Of a stretch of DNA of 64,000 nt, positions 44,961 to 53,164 are shown in pieces. Positions within the stretch are counted from its first letter, which is position 1. Each line of letters starts with the position of its first letter. The position numbers and the translations under genes are program-made. Source of the stretch: CAZVWJ01 sp964631325 (lineage in GTDB: Bacteria; T1Sed10-126). The stretch lies in the NCBI GenBank assembly GCA_964631325.1, contig CAZVWJ010000009.1, positions 9,057-73,056 on the forward strand. Direction: 5' to 3'. The notes beneath the pieces were generated by a model. It was given only the letters and a program-made list of their open reading frames with translations, was not told the origin of the DNA and did not search any database.

Positions 44961-45315
44961 AACACGGTTGAAAGTAGCTGATAATTCTGGTGGCCGGGTG
45001 ATGGAGTGTGTGAAAGTGTTAGGCAGTTCCCGACGCCGTTACGCTCGGGTGGGTGACCTGATTACAGCAAGTATTATAAAATCTATCCCCTCTTCCGACA
45101 TCGAAGAGGGTGAGGTGGTGCAGGCCGTGGTTGTGCGGACCCGAAAAGAAAAACGGCGGCCGGATGGCAGTTACATTAAATTTGACGATAACGCCGGTGT
45201 GATTCTGGATGGTAACGGCTTGCCCGTGGGGACGAGAATTTTTGGCCCGATTGCTCGGGAACTGCGGAATGAAAATTATATGCGGATTATTTCTCTGGCG
45301 CCGGAGGTGGTCTGA
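44947..45315 (+). CDS. rplN: Ribosomal protein uL14
   Basis: A 122-residue uL14, start MIQSETRLKVADNSGGR at ATG 44947 behind AAGGTGA, inside the end of rpsQ. RIFGPIARELRNENYMRIISLAPEVV is the normal C-terminus. It is the docking site for RsfS (encoded at 121-486). Confidence 0.97.
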   Translation: MIQSETRLKVADNSGGRVMECVKVLGSSRRRYARVGDLITASIIKSIPSSDIEEGEVVQAVVVRTRKEKRRPDGSYIKFDDNAGVILDGNGLPVGTRIFGPIARELRNENYMRIISLAPEVV

Positions 45316-45316
45316 T

Positions 45317-45646
45317 TTGTCTGAGCAAATAAAACATATACGTGCCGGTGACGAAGTCATTGTAATTACCGGAAAAGATAAAGGTAAGACCGGTGAAGTT
45401 ATTAAAGTTCTTCCGGAAGAGGAAAAAGTTATAGTAAAAGATGTGAATGTGGTGGTAGATCACCAAAGACAGACCCGGCAGGGTCAGCCTTCGGGTAGAA
45501 TTGAACGTGAGGCTCCCATCCATGTCTCCAATGTCCAGGTTGTTGACCCTGAAACAGGCGAGCGGACTCGCGTTGGTCGTGAATACGATGAAGAACAGGA
45601 CAAGTGGGTTCGGATTACTAAAAAAAGTGGGACCCGGCTGGATTAA
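45317..45646 (+). CDS. rplX: Ribosomal protein uL24
   Basis: A 109-residue uL24 with KOW motif (RAGDEVIVITGKDKGKTGEVI). The TTG start at 45317 lies just after the rplN stop, with CCGGAGGTGG upstream; longer readings run through rplN in another frame. Confidence 0.93.
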   Translation: MSEQIKHIRAGDEVIVITGKDKGKTGEVIKVLPEEEKVIVKDVNVVVDHQRQTRQGQPSGRIEREAPIHVSNVQVVDPETGERTRVGREYDEEQDKWVRITKKSGTRLD

Positions 45647-45721
45647 GTTTGTTTGTAGTTGAAACTGATGATTAATTTTTTCAGTTGTTTATTTTATTTA
45701 GCTGAGTGGGTGAACTATTAA

Positions 45722-46267
45722 ATGTCTGATACGGAGATGAAACGTAAATCACGCGAGGAATATCGCTCTGCGGTTAAAGAAAAAATGAATGTTGAAAATA
45801 TTGAAGCCGTTCCCCGGTTGGAAAAAATTGTTGTGAACGTGGGAATTGGTGACGCTTCTGAAAACGTTGATAAACTGGAAAAAATTGAAGAACAGTTAAC
45901 CCGGATAACCGGTCAGCGTCCCCGCTTGACCCGGGCTCGGAAATCGATCGCTAATTTTGAAGTCCGGGCCGGAGATCCTCAGGGGCTTAAAATTGTTCTC
46001 AGACGGAGAAAAATGATCGACTTTTTGCGTAAATTGATTCACCTGGTTCTGCCACGGACCAAGGATTTCCGGGGACTTGATTCCGATTCTTTTGACGGTC
46101 AGGGAAATTATTCTCTTGGTTTGGAAGAACAAGGGGTTTTCCCTGAAATATCCTATGAAGAAACAGAAACCTTTTTTGGGATGGATATAACTATTGTAAC
46201 TACGGCGGAATCGGATGAGGCAGCCCGGGCTCTGTTGGAAGAATATAATTTTCCGTTTGAATCTTGA
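45722..46267 (+). CDS. rplE: Ribosomal protein uL5
   Basis: A 181-residue uL5 that binds 5S rRNA. It has VPRLEKIVVNVGIGDA, ITGQRPRLTRARKSIANF and GQGNYSLGLEEQGVFPEI. A 75-base gap upstream holds only a weak 6-bp hairpin. GGGTGA lies before the ATG. Confidence 0.97.
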   Translation: MSDTEMKRKSREEYRSAVKEKMNVENIEAVPRLEKIVVNVGIGDASENVDKLEKIEEQLTRITGQRPRLTRARKSIANFEVRAGDPQGLKIVLRRRKMIDFLRKLIHLVLPRTKDFRGLDSDSFDGQGNYSLGLEEQGVFPEISYEETETFFGMDITIVTTAESDEAARALLEEYNFPFES

Positions 46268-46336
46268 GCTGCTGTTTAGCGGAACCTGAATCCGGATATT
46301 GAGAATATTCAAAATTAATTCTGATAGGTGATTGCA

Positions 46337-46522
46337 GTGCCACGTGAGGCGTTACTTGAAAAGCATAAAAAGGAAAAAAAGTTTGAGGTTCGCGAATATA
46401 ACCGGTGTAATCGATGTGGCCGGACTGGTGCTTATATGCGGGATTTTGGACTTTGCCGGTTATGTTTTCGCAAGCTCGCTCATAAAGGTCAGCTTCCCGG
46501 TGTTCGCAAGTCTAGCTGGTAA
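46337..46522 (+). CDS. rpsN: Ribosomal protein uS14, zinc-binding type
   Basis: A 61-residue short uS14 with the four-cysteine zinc site (CNRCGRTG..CRLC). GTG at 46337 is preferred: ATAGGTG lies upstream and the resulting start (VPREALLEKHKK) fits the family; the GTG nine bases earlier overlaps the ribosome site. Confidence 0.93.
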   Translation: MPREALLEKHKKEKKFEVREYNRCNRCGRTGAYMRDFGLCRLCFRKLAHKGQLPGVRKSSW

Positions 46523-46551
46523 AATAACAAATGAACTGTTGACTTTTTGAG

Positions 46552-46597
46552 GAGTCCGCTAAAAAATTTCTTCGAGGCGAAGAAATCAGAGGGACTC
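46552..46597 (+). promoter_or_regulatory. Hairpin between rpsN and rpsH
   Basis: An inner stem ATTTCTTCG (46566-46574) pairs with CGAAGAAAT (46578-46586) around a 3-base loop. An outer stem GAGTCC (46552-46557) pairs with GGACTC (46592-46597). It lies about 40 bases before the uS8 start, in a 116-base gap that is long for this operon. S8 controls the spc operon by binding mRNA in E. coli, so a control role is possible; the sequence does not prove it. Confidence 0.5.
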
Positions 46598-46638
46598 GTT
46601 GATGATTATTAAACTGAAAAATTGTGGAGGAAAATGTT

Positions 46639-47037
46639 GTGCAAGTTACTGATCCTGTAGCTGATATGTTATCCCGGATTAACAATGCCCTTGTCAGGGA
46701 ACAAAATGTGGTTGATATTCCTGCTTCAAAATTGAAGCGTGGGATCTGTGAAAAATTGGAAGAACAAGGTTTCATCCGGGATTTTAAAAATATTCGCAAT
46801 CCGCGCCAGGGCATCCTGCGGATTTATTTGAAATACGGTCCGGGGGATGATTCGGTAATTTCCGGGTTGAATCGTGTCAGTTCTCCCGGCCGCCGTGAAT
46901 ACGTTGGGGTGGATGATATTCCGCTTGTTAAAAGTGGTCTTGGTATTGCTTTACTGACTACTCCGGAAGGTGTTCTTACCGGTCAGGAAGCACGGGATCA
47001 CAATGTCGGCGGAGAATTACTCTGTGAGGTGTGGTAG
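46639..47037 (+). CDS. rpsH: Ribosomal protein uS8
   Basis: A 132-residue uS8. The start GTG at 46639 follows GGAGG (46626-46630); the in-frame GTG at 46624 overlaps that site. It has DPVADMLSRINNALV, PASKLKRGICEKLEEQGFI and GLGIALLTTPEGVLTGQEARDHNVGGELLCEVW. Confidence 0.95.
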   Translation: MQVTDPVADMLSRINNALVREQNVVDIPASKLKRGICEKLEEQGFIRDFKNIRNPRQGILRIYLKYGPGDDSVISGLNRVSSPGRREYVGVDDIPLVKSGLGIALLTTPEGVLTGQEARDHNVGGELLCEVW

Positions 47038-47040
47038 ATA

Positions 47041-47601
47041 ATGTCCAGGCTGGGAAATAGAGCAATTCCAATTCCTGAAGACGTGGATGTCAAAGTTGAC
47101 GGTCAGAAAATTATTGCTTTCGGTCCGGAGGGAGAACTCTTCCAGGAGCTGGTGGGCGGAATTACTGCCGAGGTGGTTGAGGACTCGCTTGTTCTTAACC
47201 GGCGGGATGATTCCAATGAACAAAAAAGCAAACACGGCTTGATGTGGTCTCTGGCTCAAAATATAGTTAACGGAGTTACGGAGCCGTTTACAAAAACACT
47301 TGTTTTGAACGGACTCGGTTACCGGGCTAAAAAACAGGGGAATGAGCTTGTTCTTGAACTCGGTTTCTCTGAACCGGTTAAAATGGAAATACCAGACAAT
47401 CTTTCGGCAGAACTGCCGAATCGAACCACAATAAAAATTAGTGGAATCGATAAGGAAGAGGTGGGGCAATTCGCCTCACGTCTACGGGGGTTGCGTGATC
47501 CGGACCCCTACAATCAGAAAGGAATCAAATATGAAGGAGAATATATTCGTCAGAAAGTCGGTAAAACAGTTGGCGGCGAAGGAGCTCTGGGTGAAGAATA
47601 A
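47041..47601 (+). CDS. rplF: Ribosomal protein uL6
   Basis: A 186-residue uL6 with two related domains. It has SRLGNRAIPIPEDV, LVLNGLGYRAKKQGNELVLELGFS and PYNQKGIKYEGEYIRQKVGKT. The stop overlaps the rplR ATG. Confidence 0.97.
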   Translation: MSRLGNRAIPIPEDVDVKVDGQKIIAFGPEGELFQELVGGITAEVVEDSLVLNRRDDSNEQKSKHGLMWSLAQNIVNGVTEPFTKTLVLNGLGYRAKKQGNELVLELGFSEPVKMEIPDNLSAELPNRTTIKISGIDKEEVGQFASRLRGLRDPDPYNQKGIKYEGEYIRQKVGKTVGGEGALGEE

Positions 47602-47966
47602 TGGCACAGAACATGGAGCGTGAAGAGAGACGGAAGAAAAAACATCGCCGGGTTCGGAAAAAAGTTTTCGGGTGGCCGGAAAAACCGCGCCTGTTTGTGA
47701 ATAAAACCAGGCGCCACGTTTATGCTCAGTTGATCGATGATTTTACTCAACGGACGATTACCGGTGTATCCACTCTTACGCCGGAAATAAAAACAGATTT
47801 TGATCGCGGTAATTGTAAGGCCGCGCACGCAGTTGGTAAATTAATTGCTGAAAAAGCGCTTGATTCCGGGATCAATGAAGTTGTCTTTGATCGCGGTGGT
47901 TTCCAGTATCACGGGCGTGTTGCTGCCGTAGCCGAAGGAGCACGCGAAGGTGGGCTGGAGCTGTAA
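47601..47966 (+). CDS. rplR: Ribosomal protein uL18
   Basis: A 121-residue 5S rRNA-binding protein. It has a basic N-terminus (REERRKKKHRRVRKKVFG), RPRLFVNKTRRHVYAQLIDD (here KPRLF) and FDRGGFQYHGRVAAVAEGAREGGL at the end. Confidence 0.97.
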   Translation: MAQNMEREERRKKKHRRVRKKVFGWPEKPRLFVNKTRRHVYAQLIDDFTQRTITGVSTLTPEIKTDFDRGNCKAAHAVGKLIAEKALDSGINEVVFDRGGFQYHGRVAAVAEGAREGGLEL

Positions 47967-48007
47967 TTTGTGTTGGAAATTAATTCTGATTAAGGCGGGA
48001 GATAATA

Positions 48008-48658
48008 GTGGCTGATGAGAATAACATGGATGAGTTAGATGATCGGGTAGTTTATATAAACCGAGTCTCTAAAGCTATCTCGGGTGGCTCGACTTTTACT
48101 TTTAGTACTATGGTGGCTGTGGGTGACCACGATGGCCGGGTGGGAATTGGGGTCGGCCAGGCAACAGAAGTAGCCCCTTCTATCCATAAGGGAAAGGCTG
48201 ATGCTAAAAAACATATTATCGAAATTCCCCGGTTGAATACTACTATCCCCCACGAAATCGAAGCACGCTACGACGCGGCCCACGTCCTTCTTAAACCGGC
48301 TGTCCCAGGAACCGGGGTTATTGCCGGCGGGGCGGCCCGTTCTGTGGTGGAGTTAGCCGGGATAAACGATATTCTTTCTAAGTCACTTGGTTCGGATAAT
48401 CCTCTTAATATAGCCCGGGCTACAATAAAAGCCCTACGCAATTTACGTGATCCTCACCGGGTTGCCAATCTCCGGGGAATTCCTGTTGAAAAATTACTTG
48501 CCGATAATCCTTACGGCGGCCCGGATGAATACGAAGAATCAAAAGAAGAAGAGCCGGATGAAACAGAACAAGAAGAAGTGTTAGAAGATTCTGAAGATAG
48601 TGAAACTGTTGAAACTGGCTCACCCGACCAGGAGGTGAGTGCCGTTGAAGCTACATGA
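48008..48658 (+). CDS. rpsE: Ribosomal protein uS5 with acidic C-terminal tail
   Basis: A 216-residue uS5. The core is DRVVYINRVSKAISGGSTFTFSTMVAVGD and GTGVIAGGAARSVVELAGINDILSKSLGS. From about residue 172 it continues with some 45 mostly acidic residues (YEESKEEEPDETEQEEV and onward), absent in ordinary uS5. GTG start. Its 3' end overlaps rplO; the rpmD gene expected between them is missing. Confidence 0.95.
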   Translation: MADENNMDELDDRVVYINRVSKAISGGSTFTFSTMVAVGDHDGRVGIGVGQATEVAPSIHKGKADAKKHIIEIPRLNTTIPHEIEARYDAAHVLLKPAVPGTGVIAGGAARSVVELAGINDILSKSLGSDNPLNIARATIKALRNLRDPHRVANLRGIPVEKLLADNPYGGPDEYEESKEEEPDETEQEEVLEDSEDSETVETGSPDQEVSAVEAT

Positions 48659-49100
48659 TCTTTCGCCCGCTGCCGGTAGTAATGACGATAAAATTAGAAA
48701 AGGCCGGGGCTGTGGTGCTCGCAAAGGAGAAAAATGTGGCCTTGGAAACAAGGGACAGAAAAAACGTTCCCAGGTTCCAATTTACTATGAGGGCGGACAA
48801 ACGCCGATCTATCGGCGCTTCCCAAAACGTGGGTTCACTCCTCCCGGAGGCAAAGTACGGCCCCAGATAGTTAATGTTAAAAGCCTGGAACGATTTGAAG
48901 CTAATACTGAAGTTACCCCGGAGCTGTTGAAAGAAAACGGACTTATCCGGGATACCGAAGAGGTTAAGTTGCTGGGTGATGGTAAACTGGAAACTACGCT
49001 TACTGTTAGTGTCCATCAGGTTTCTGAAGGCGCCCGTCAGAAAGTGGAATCCGCCGGCGGCGAAGTAGAACTACTACCTCCCCGGAATAAACGGAGTTAG
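48645..49100 (+). CDS. rplO: Ribosomal protein uL15
   Basis: A 151-residue uL15. The TTG at 48645 gives the family start MKLHDLSPAAGS and sits nine bases after GGAGG (48631-48635); a GTG at 48639 is too close to that site. It has KGRGCGARKGEKCGLGNKGQKKR and YEGGQTPIYRRFPKRGF. It starts inside rpsE. Confidence 0.95.
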   Translation: MKLHDLSPAAGSNDDKIRKGRGCGARKGEKCGLGNKGQKKRSQVPIYYEGGQTPIYRRFPKRGFTPPGGKVRPQIVNVKSLERFEANTEVTPELLKENGLIRDTEEVKLLGDGKLETTLTVSVHQVSEGARQKVESAGGEVELLPPRNKRS

Positions 49101-49105
49101 TATTT

Positions 49106-50407
49106 GTGTTAGAGGCTTTTCTTAATGTATTCAAGATAGAAGACCTCAGGAATAAGATACTCTGGACCCTGGGGTTGATCGCTGTTTATCGGGTTGGCTG
49201 TCAGATAGTTATTCCCGGTGTCGACCCTATTGCAGTCCAGAATATGGCCGGCCAGAGTGGCTGGCTTCAGCTTGCCGATATGTTTTCGGGGGGCGCTTTT
49301 TCTCAGTTTGCTATTTTTGCCCTGGGAATTATGCCCTATATTAGTTCTTCAATTATAATGCAATTGCTCACCGCCGTTATTCCCTATCTCGAGGAGTTGA
49401 AAAAACAGGGTCAAGAAGGCCAGGATAAGATCAATCAGTATACTCGCTACTTGACGGTTCTCATTAGTTCTATTCAGTCAATAGGAATGACAATAAGAGC
49501 TGAACACGTGGGGGTTGCTCCTTCTACCTGGATGTTTCGTATTTCCTCCGTTGTTACCCTGACCGCTGGTGCCGTCTTTATTATGTGGCTGGGGGAACAG
49601 ATAAGTGAATACGGAATTGGCAATGGAATTAGCCTGGTTATTTATGTTAGTATTGTCTCTAAGGTCCCTCAGTTTTTACTGGGAACCTTTCGTAAGTGGT
49701 TAATTGGTGGGTTCAACCCCTTTTCCCTTGTCGCACTGCTGGGACTTCTTTTGATCCTGTTTGTAATTGCCGTCTGGATTGAAACAGCGGATCGTAAAGT
49801 GCCTGTTAAGTATTCCAAACAGGTACGCGGCCGAAAAGTTTATGGAGGCCAGCAAACTGAATTGCCATTAAAAGTCGATTATAGCGGAGTTATCGCCGTA
49901 ATCTTTGCTTCCAGCGTTATGATGTTTCCGGCATTGTTGTTCCGATTTTTTATGGATCCGGCGAGCCGGCCGGCCTGGCTCCGGGACGTTGTTTCTCTGT
50001 TTGCTCGGGGGGGATTTCTCTGGGCGATAATATTTACCGGATTGATAATCTTTTTCTGTTACTTTTATACTGCAATCAGTTTTAATCCTGATGACGTGGC
50101 GGAAAATTTAAAAGAAAGTGGTGGTTTTGTGCCCGGCCGTAGACCCGGTCCGAGTACGGCTGAATACATTGACCGGATTTTGACCCGGATAACTCTGGTC
50201 GGAGCCCTTGTGGTAGCAGGTATTGCGATCACCCCGATCTTTATGTCGAGCTGGTTTGGTGTCCGCCTTTACTTTGGTGGCACCTCATTGCTGATTATGG
50301 TGGGAGTGGGACTTGATTTTGCTCATCAACTGGAAAGTCAGTTGCTTATGCGCCATTACCAGGGTTTTATGGATTCCGGTCGAGTAAAAGGCCGTGGCTT
50401 CGGTTAA
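49106..50407 (+). CDS. secY: Protein translocase channel SecY
   Basis: A 433-residue ten-span channel. It has a plug region after FSGGAFSQFAIFALGIMPYISSSIIMQLL, the GIGNGISLVIY motif, and GFVPGRRPGPSTAEYIDRILTRITL before the last spans. GTG start five bases after rplO. It works with SecE (24084). Confidence 0.96.
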   Translation: MLEAFLNVFKIEDLRNKILWTLGLIAVYRVGCQIVIPGVDPIAVQNMAGQSGWLQLADMFSGGAFSQFAIFALGIMPYISSSIIMQLLTAVIPYLEELKKQGQEGQDKINQYTRYLTVLISSIQSIGMTIRAEHVGVAPSTWMFRISSVVTLTAGAVFIMWLGEQISEYGIGNGISLVIYVSIVSKVPQFLLGTFRKWLIGGFNPFSLVALLGLLLILFVIAVWIETADRKVPVKYSKQVRGRKVYGGQQTELPLKVDYSGVIAVIFASSVMMFPALLFRFFMDPASRPAWLRDVVSLFARGGFLWAIIFTGLIIFFCYFYTAISFNPDDVAENLKESGGFVPGRRPGPSTAEYIDRILTRITLVGALVVAGIAITPIFMSSWFGVRLYFGGTSLLIMVGVGLDFAHQLESQLLMRHYQGFMDSGRVKGRGFG

Positions 50408-50425
50408 ATCAAAAGGAGGGTTAAT

Positions 50426-51067
50426 ATGCGTTTGATTATGATGGCTCCGCCCGGGGGGGGGAAGGGAACTCAGGCTTCACGGTTGAAAGAAAAATATGGA
50501 ATACCTCAGGTGGAAACCGGGAAGATACTGCGGAAAGCTGTCCAGGAAGGGACTGAACTGGGTCGGGAAGCCGAGGAATATATGAATGCCGGGAAACTGG
50601 TTCCTGATGATGTTATGGTTGGGATTATTCGTCGCCGGCTGGTTGAACCGGATTGCTCAGACGGTTTTATTCTCGATGGTTTTCCCCGCACAATTCCCCA
50701 GGCTGAAGCTCTTGATGATCTGTTTGAAGAACAGGATATTCAACTTGACGCTGTTTTATATTTAGATGTTCCTGATGAAATTATTTACCAGAGGCTTGGT
50801 AAACGTCGTGTCTGTCCGGAATGTGGACGGACCTATCATCTTGAGGTTGATCCCCCCGAGGAAAATGAGCTTTGTGATAAATGTGGGGTAAAAATAGTTC
50901 AGCGTGAGGATGACCGAAAAGAAGCGATCAAACAGCGGCTTAAAGAATACAAGAATAAAACTGAGCCTCTACTTGAATTTTATAGTGAAAAAGATCTGTT
51001 AGCTGAGATTGATGGTGATCAGTCTATTGATGGGGTAACCGATTCTATAGGTAAAGCTTTGCGGTAG
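50426..51067 (+). CDS. adk: Adenylate kinase, zinc-lid type
   Basis: A 213-residue adenylate kinase. P-loop PPGGGKGTQ, FILDGFPRTIPQAE for AMP/ATP binding, and a long lid with a zinc site CPECGRTYH..CDKCG. Start behind AAAGGAGGG. The secY-adk-map-infA order is widely conserved. Confidence 0.97.
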   Translation: MRLIMMAPPGGGKGTQASRLKEKYGIPQVETGKILRKAVQEGTELGREAEEYMNAGKLVPDDVMVGIIRRRLVEPDCSDGFILDGFPRTIPQAEALDDLFEEQDIQLDAVLYLDVPDEIIYQRLGKRRVCPECGRTYHLEVDPPEENELCDKCGVKIVQREDDRKEAIKQRLKEYKNKTEPLLEFYSEKDLLAEIDGDQSIDGVTDSIGKALR

Positions 51068-51083
51068 AAAGCGTGTATTCGTG

Positions 51084-51848
51084 ATGGTAGAAGAGACAGA
51101 CGTGTCCTTGGAGTGTATGCGTGAGGCCAATCAAATAGTTGCCGGAGTCCTGGAGTTGATGGACGAAGAGATTGAGCCTGGCGTGAATACAAAGAAGCTT
51201 GATGAGATGGCCGAAGAATATATACGTTCCCGGGATGCGAGCCCCGGTTTTAAAGGATACCGCGGTTACCCTGCTACTATTACTTCTTCTATTAATGAAC
51301 AGATTGTTCATGCAATCCCCTCTGAGGAGCAGGTGATTGCAGAGGGTGATATAGTCTCTATTGATGTCGGCTCGTGTTATCATGGTTGTTACGGAGATTC
51401 GGCTGTTACTTTTGGGGTTGAACCTCTCTCCTCAACAGCTCAAAAATTGCTGGAAGTGACACGTAAATCTTTATACCGTGGGATTAAACAGGCTAAGCCC
51501 GGCCAGCGGCTGGGAGAGATTGGAGCGGCAGTTGAAGATTTTGTAGTTCCGCATGGTTTCAGTGTGGTTCGAGAATGGGCCGGCCACTTTATTGGCCACG
51601 AGATGCACCTCGAACCACAAATTCCTAATTACGGTCCGGCTGATTGGGGGCCAAAGCTTGATCCCGGGATGTTCCTGGCAATTGAGCCAATGGTTAATGT
51701 CGGAGAATATAAAACCGAAGTTCAACCGGATGGTTGGACAGTTGTTACTGCTGATGGGAGCCTGAGTGCCCATTTTGAACATACAGTAGCTGTTACGGAT
51801 TCCGGAGTAGAAATTCTAAGTCGCCGGGAAAATGAGGTGTTGTTTTGA
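51084..51848 (+). CDS. map: Methionine aminopeptidase, type I
   Basis: A 254-residue metalloprotease that removes initiator methionine. Metal ligands appear as Asp in SIDVGSCYHG, Asp in YGDSAVTF, His in FIGHEMHLEP, Glu in FLAIEPM and Glu in HFEHTVAVT. ATG at 51084 is chosen; a GTG three bases earlier is possible. No clear ribosome site. The stop overlaps the infA ATG. Confidence 0.96.
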   Translation: MVEETDVSLECMREANQIVAGVLELMDEEIEPGVNTKKLDEMAEEYIRSRDASPGFKGYRGYPATITSSINEQIVHAIPSEEQVIAEGDIVSIDVGSCYHGCYGDSAVTFGVEPLSSTAQKLLEVTRKSLYRGIKQAKPGQRLGEIGAAVEDFVVPHGFSVVREWAGHFIGHEMHLEPQIPNYGPADWGPKLDPGMFLAIEPMVNVGEYKTEVQPDGWTVVTADGSLSAHFEHTVAVTDSGVEILSRRENEVLF

Positions 51849-52066
51849 TGGCTGACGATGAGCCAATTGAAGTTGAGGGCGAAGTCATAGATACTCTTCC
51901 CAATGCTAAGTTTAAGGTGGAGCTGGACAATGACCACGTAGTTCTGGCCCATATCTCGGGGAAAATGCGTATGCATTATATTGAAATTTTGCCCGGCGAT
52001 AAGGTTAAAGTGGAGCTTTCACCTTACGATTTAACCAGGGGTCGGATAGTATATCGGTATAAATAG
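51848..52066 (+). CDS. infA: Translation initiation factor IF-1
   Basis: A 72-residue OB-fold factor. It has IEVEGEVIDTLPNAKFKVELDN, ISGKMRMHYIEILPGDKVKVELSPYDLTRGRI. It starts within the map stop codon. The KOW-domain L14e-like gene seen between map and infA in many Firmicutes is absent. Confidence 0.97.
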   Translation: MADDEPIEVEGEVIDTLPNAKFKVELDNDHVVLAHISGKMRMHYIEILPGDKVKVELSPYDLTRGRIVYRYK

Positions 52067-52097
52067 ATAGACAGTATTTATAATTTCAAAATATTTT

Positions 52098-52228
52098 CGT
52101 TATTGTCGGGAACGTAAGATGTCCCAAGGCTTGACCGGGAATCCTGAACAACCCGAACGTCATTGTCGGGCTTGACCCGGGAATCCTGAACAACCCGAAC
52201 GTCATTGCCGGGCTTGACCCGGCAATCC
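52098..52228. repeat. Short tandem array of a GTCATTG-type dispersed repeat
   Basis: Two adjoining units start GTCATTG at 52159 and 52201, with a 42-base period (GTCATTG-C/T-CGGGCTTGACC, then GAATCCTGAACAACCCGAAC). A diverged unit precedes them from about 52098. The last unit stops at 52228. The palindromic core CGGGCTTGACCCG can form a hairpin. Related pieces occur at 23735 and 61554. The remaining intergenic sequence (52067-52407) holds only the alpha-operon promoter. Confidence 0.65.
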
Positions 52229-52332
52229 ATTTTTCAAATGTTTATGGATTTGAAATTATCTTACGTACACATTGATTTATTACTTAATATCCAGGATCTC
52301 GTTTTGAAGTTTGGGTTGTCACTTGTTAGTTG

Positions 52333-52361
52333 TTGCAACGTTATATTTCTTCTGTTATAAT
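52333..52361 (+). promoter_or_regulatory. Promoter of the alpha (rpmJ-rplQ) operon
   Basis: TTGCAA (52333-52338) and a perfect TATAAT (52356-52361) are spaced by 17 bases, 46 bases upstream of rpmJ. It starts a new transcription unit after infA. Confidence 0.65.
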
Positions 52362-52407
52362 CTTCCGGTCTTGTGTCAGAAAGTTAGCATAGCCAGAGGT
52401 GAGTTTA

Positions 52408-52524
52408 ATGAAAGTTAAGGCATCCGTAAAAAAACGTTGTGAACATTGTAAAATTATTCGAAGAAATGGCGAAGTGCGGGTCATTTGCGACGCCGATCCT
52501 CGTCATAAACAAAAACAGGGTTAA
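52408..52524 (+). CDS. rpmJ: Ribosomal protein bL36, zinc-binding form
   Basis: A 38-residue protein: MKVKASVKKRCEHCKIIRRN at the start, then VRVICDADPRHKQKQG. It has the CxxC..C..H zinc site of C+ bL36. GAGGTGAG lies upstream of the ATG. It lies between infA and rpsM as in most bacteria. Confidence 0.96.
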   Translation: MKVKASVKKRCEHCKIIRRNGEVRVICDADPRHKQKQG

Positions 52525-52549
52525 GCTGTAACAGGAGGTCAGGTTTGTT

Positions 52550-52930
52550 ATGCGTATTGGTGGAGTTGATTTACCAACGGACAAAAGAATTGAAATTGCT
52601 TTGACCTATATTTTTGGGGTAGGACGCTCTTTGTCCAATGAAATTTTGGAAAAAGCACAGGTTGATAAAGATAAGCGGACACATGAATTGAATTCCGATG
52701 AAGTTTCTCGTCTTCGGAACTTGGTTGAATACGATTATACAATTGAAGGTGAACTTCGGAATAAAATTAAACGGGATATTCAACGGCTTAAAGAGATTGA
52801 TTGTTATCGCGGAATCAGGCATAAAAAAGGTCTACCTGTCCGGGGGCAGCGCACCAGGTGTAATGCTCGCACTCGTAAAGGTCCTCGAAAAACTGTGGCC
52901 GGTAAGGATTCTGCTCCGGCTCCAACCTGA
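52550..52930 (+). CDS. rpsM: Ribosomal protein uS13
   Basis: A 126-residue uS13. It has RIGGVDLPTDKRIEIALTYIFGVG, CYRGIRHKKGLPVRGQRTRCNARTRKG. Its tail (KDSAPAPT) replaces the usual basic end. Start behind AGGAGGTC. A mobile element separates it from rpsK. Confidence 0.96.
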   Translation: MRIGGVDLPTDKRIEIALTYIFGVGRSLSNEILEKAQVDKDKRTHELNSDEVSRLRNLVEYDYTIEGELRNKIKRDIQRLKEIDCYRGIRHKKGLPVRGQRTRCNARTRKGPRKTVAGKDSAPAPT

Positions 52931-52981
52931 TTGTCGCTCGACTTCGCCAGCTTAAAAAAAATATAATATTAATACCAATTT

Positions 52982-53135
52982 GTAACTATTCACCTAATAT
53001 TTTCCGCCTTGACGGGGGAAAATACAAATGGGGGTGAAAAGGGTCTGAAGGGGTGCTTTAACTCAACTGTTTCTGGGGAGTTCCACTCTCTCTGGCTCTC
53101 TCCCACCAGGGGAGAGAGGATAGGTGAGTAGTTAC
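52982..53135 (+). mobile_element. Short non-coding mobile element inside the alpha operon, copy A3
   Basis: A 154-bp element. Left end GTAACTATTCACCTAAT, right end GATAGGTGAGTAGTTAC. An 8-bp flanking repeat is ACCAATTT (52974-52981) and ATCAATTT (53136-53143), one mismatch. Arms are CCGCCTTGACGGGGGAAAA and CTCCCACCAGGGGAGAGAG. It ends 18 bases before the ribosome site of rpsK, so rpsM-to-rpsK transcription must read through it. Confidence 0.85.
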
Positions 53136-53164
53136 ATCAATTTGATAGTTTGCGGGAGGTCAGT

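Noticed and set aside
45647..45721. Regulatory hairpin upstream of rplE
   Set aside because: Only a 6-bp AACTGA/TCAGTT pair is seen, which is not above chance in this AT-rich gap.
52098..52228. Possible CRISPR array
   Set aside because: Units adjoin without spacers, only about three copies exist, and no cas genes are near.
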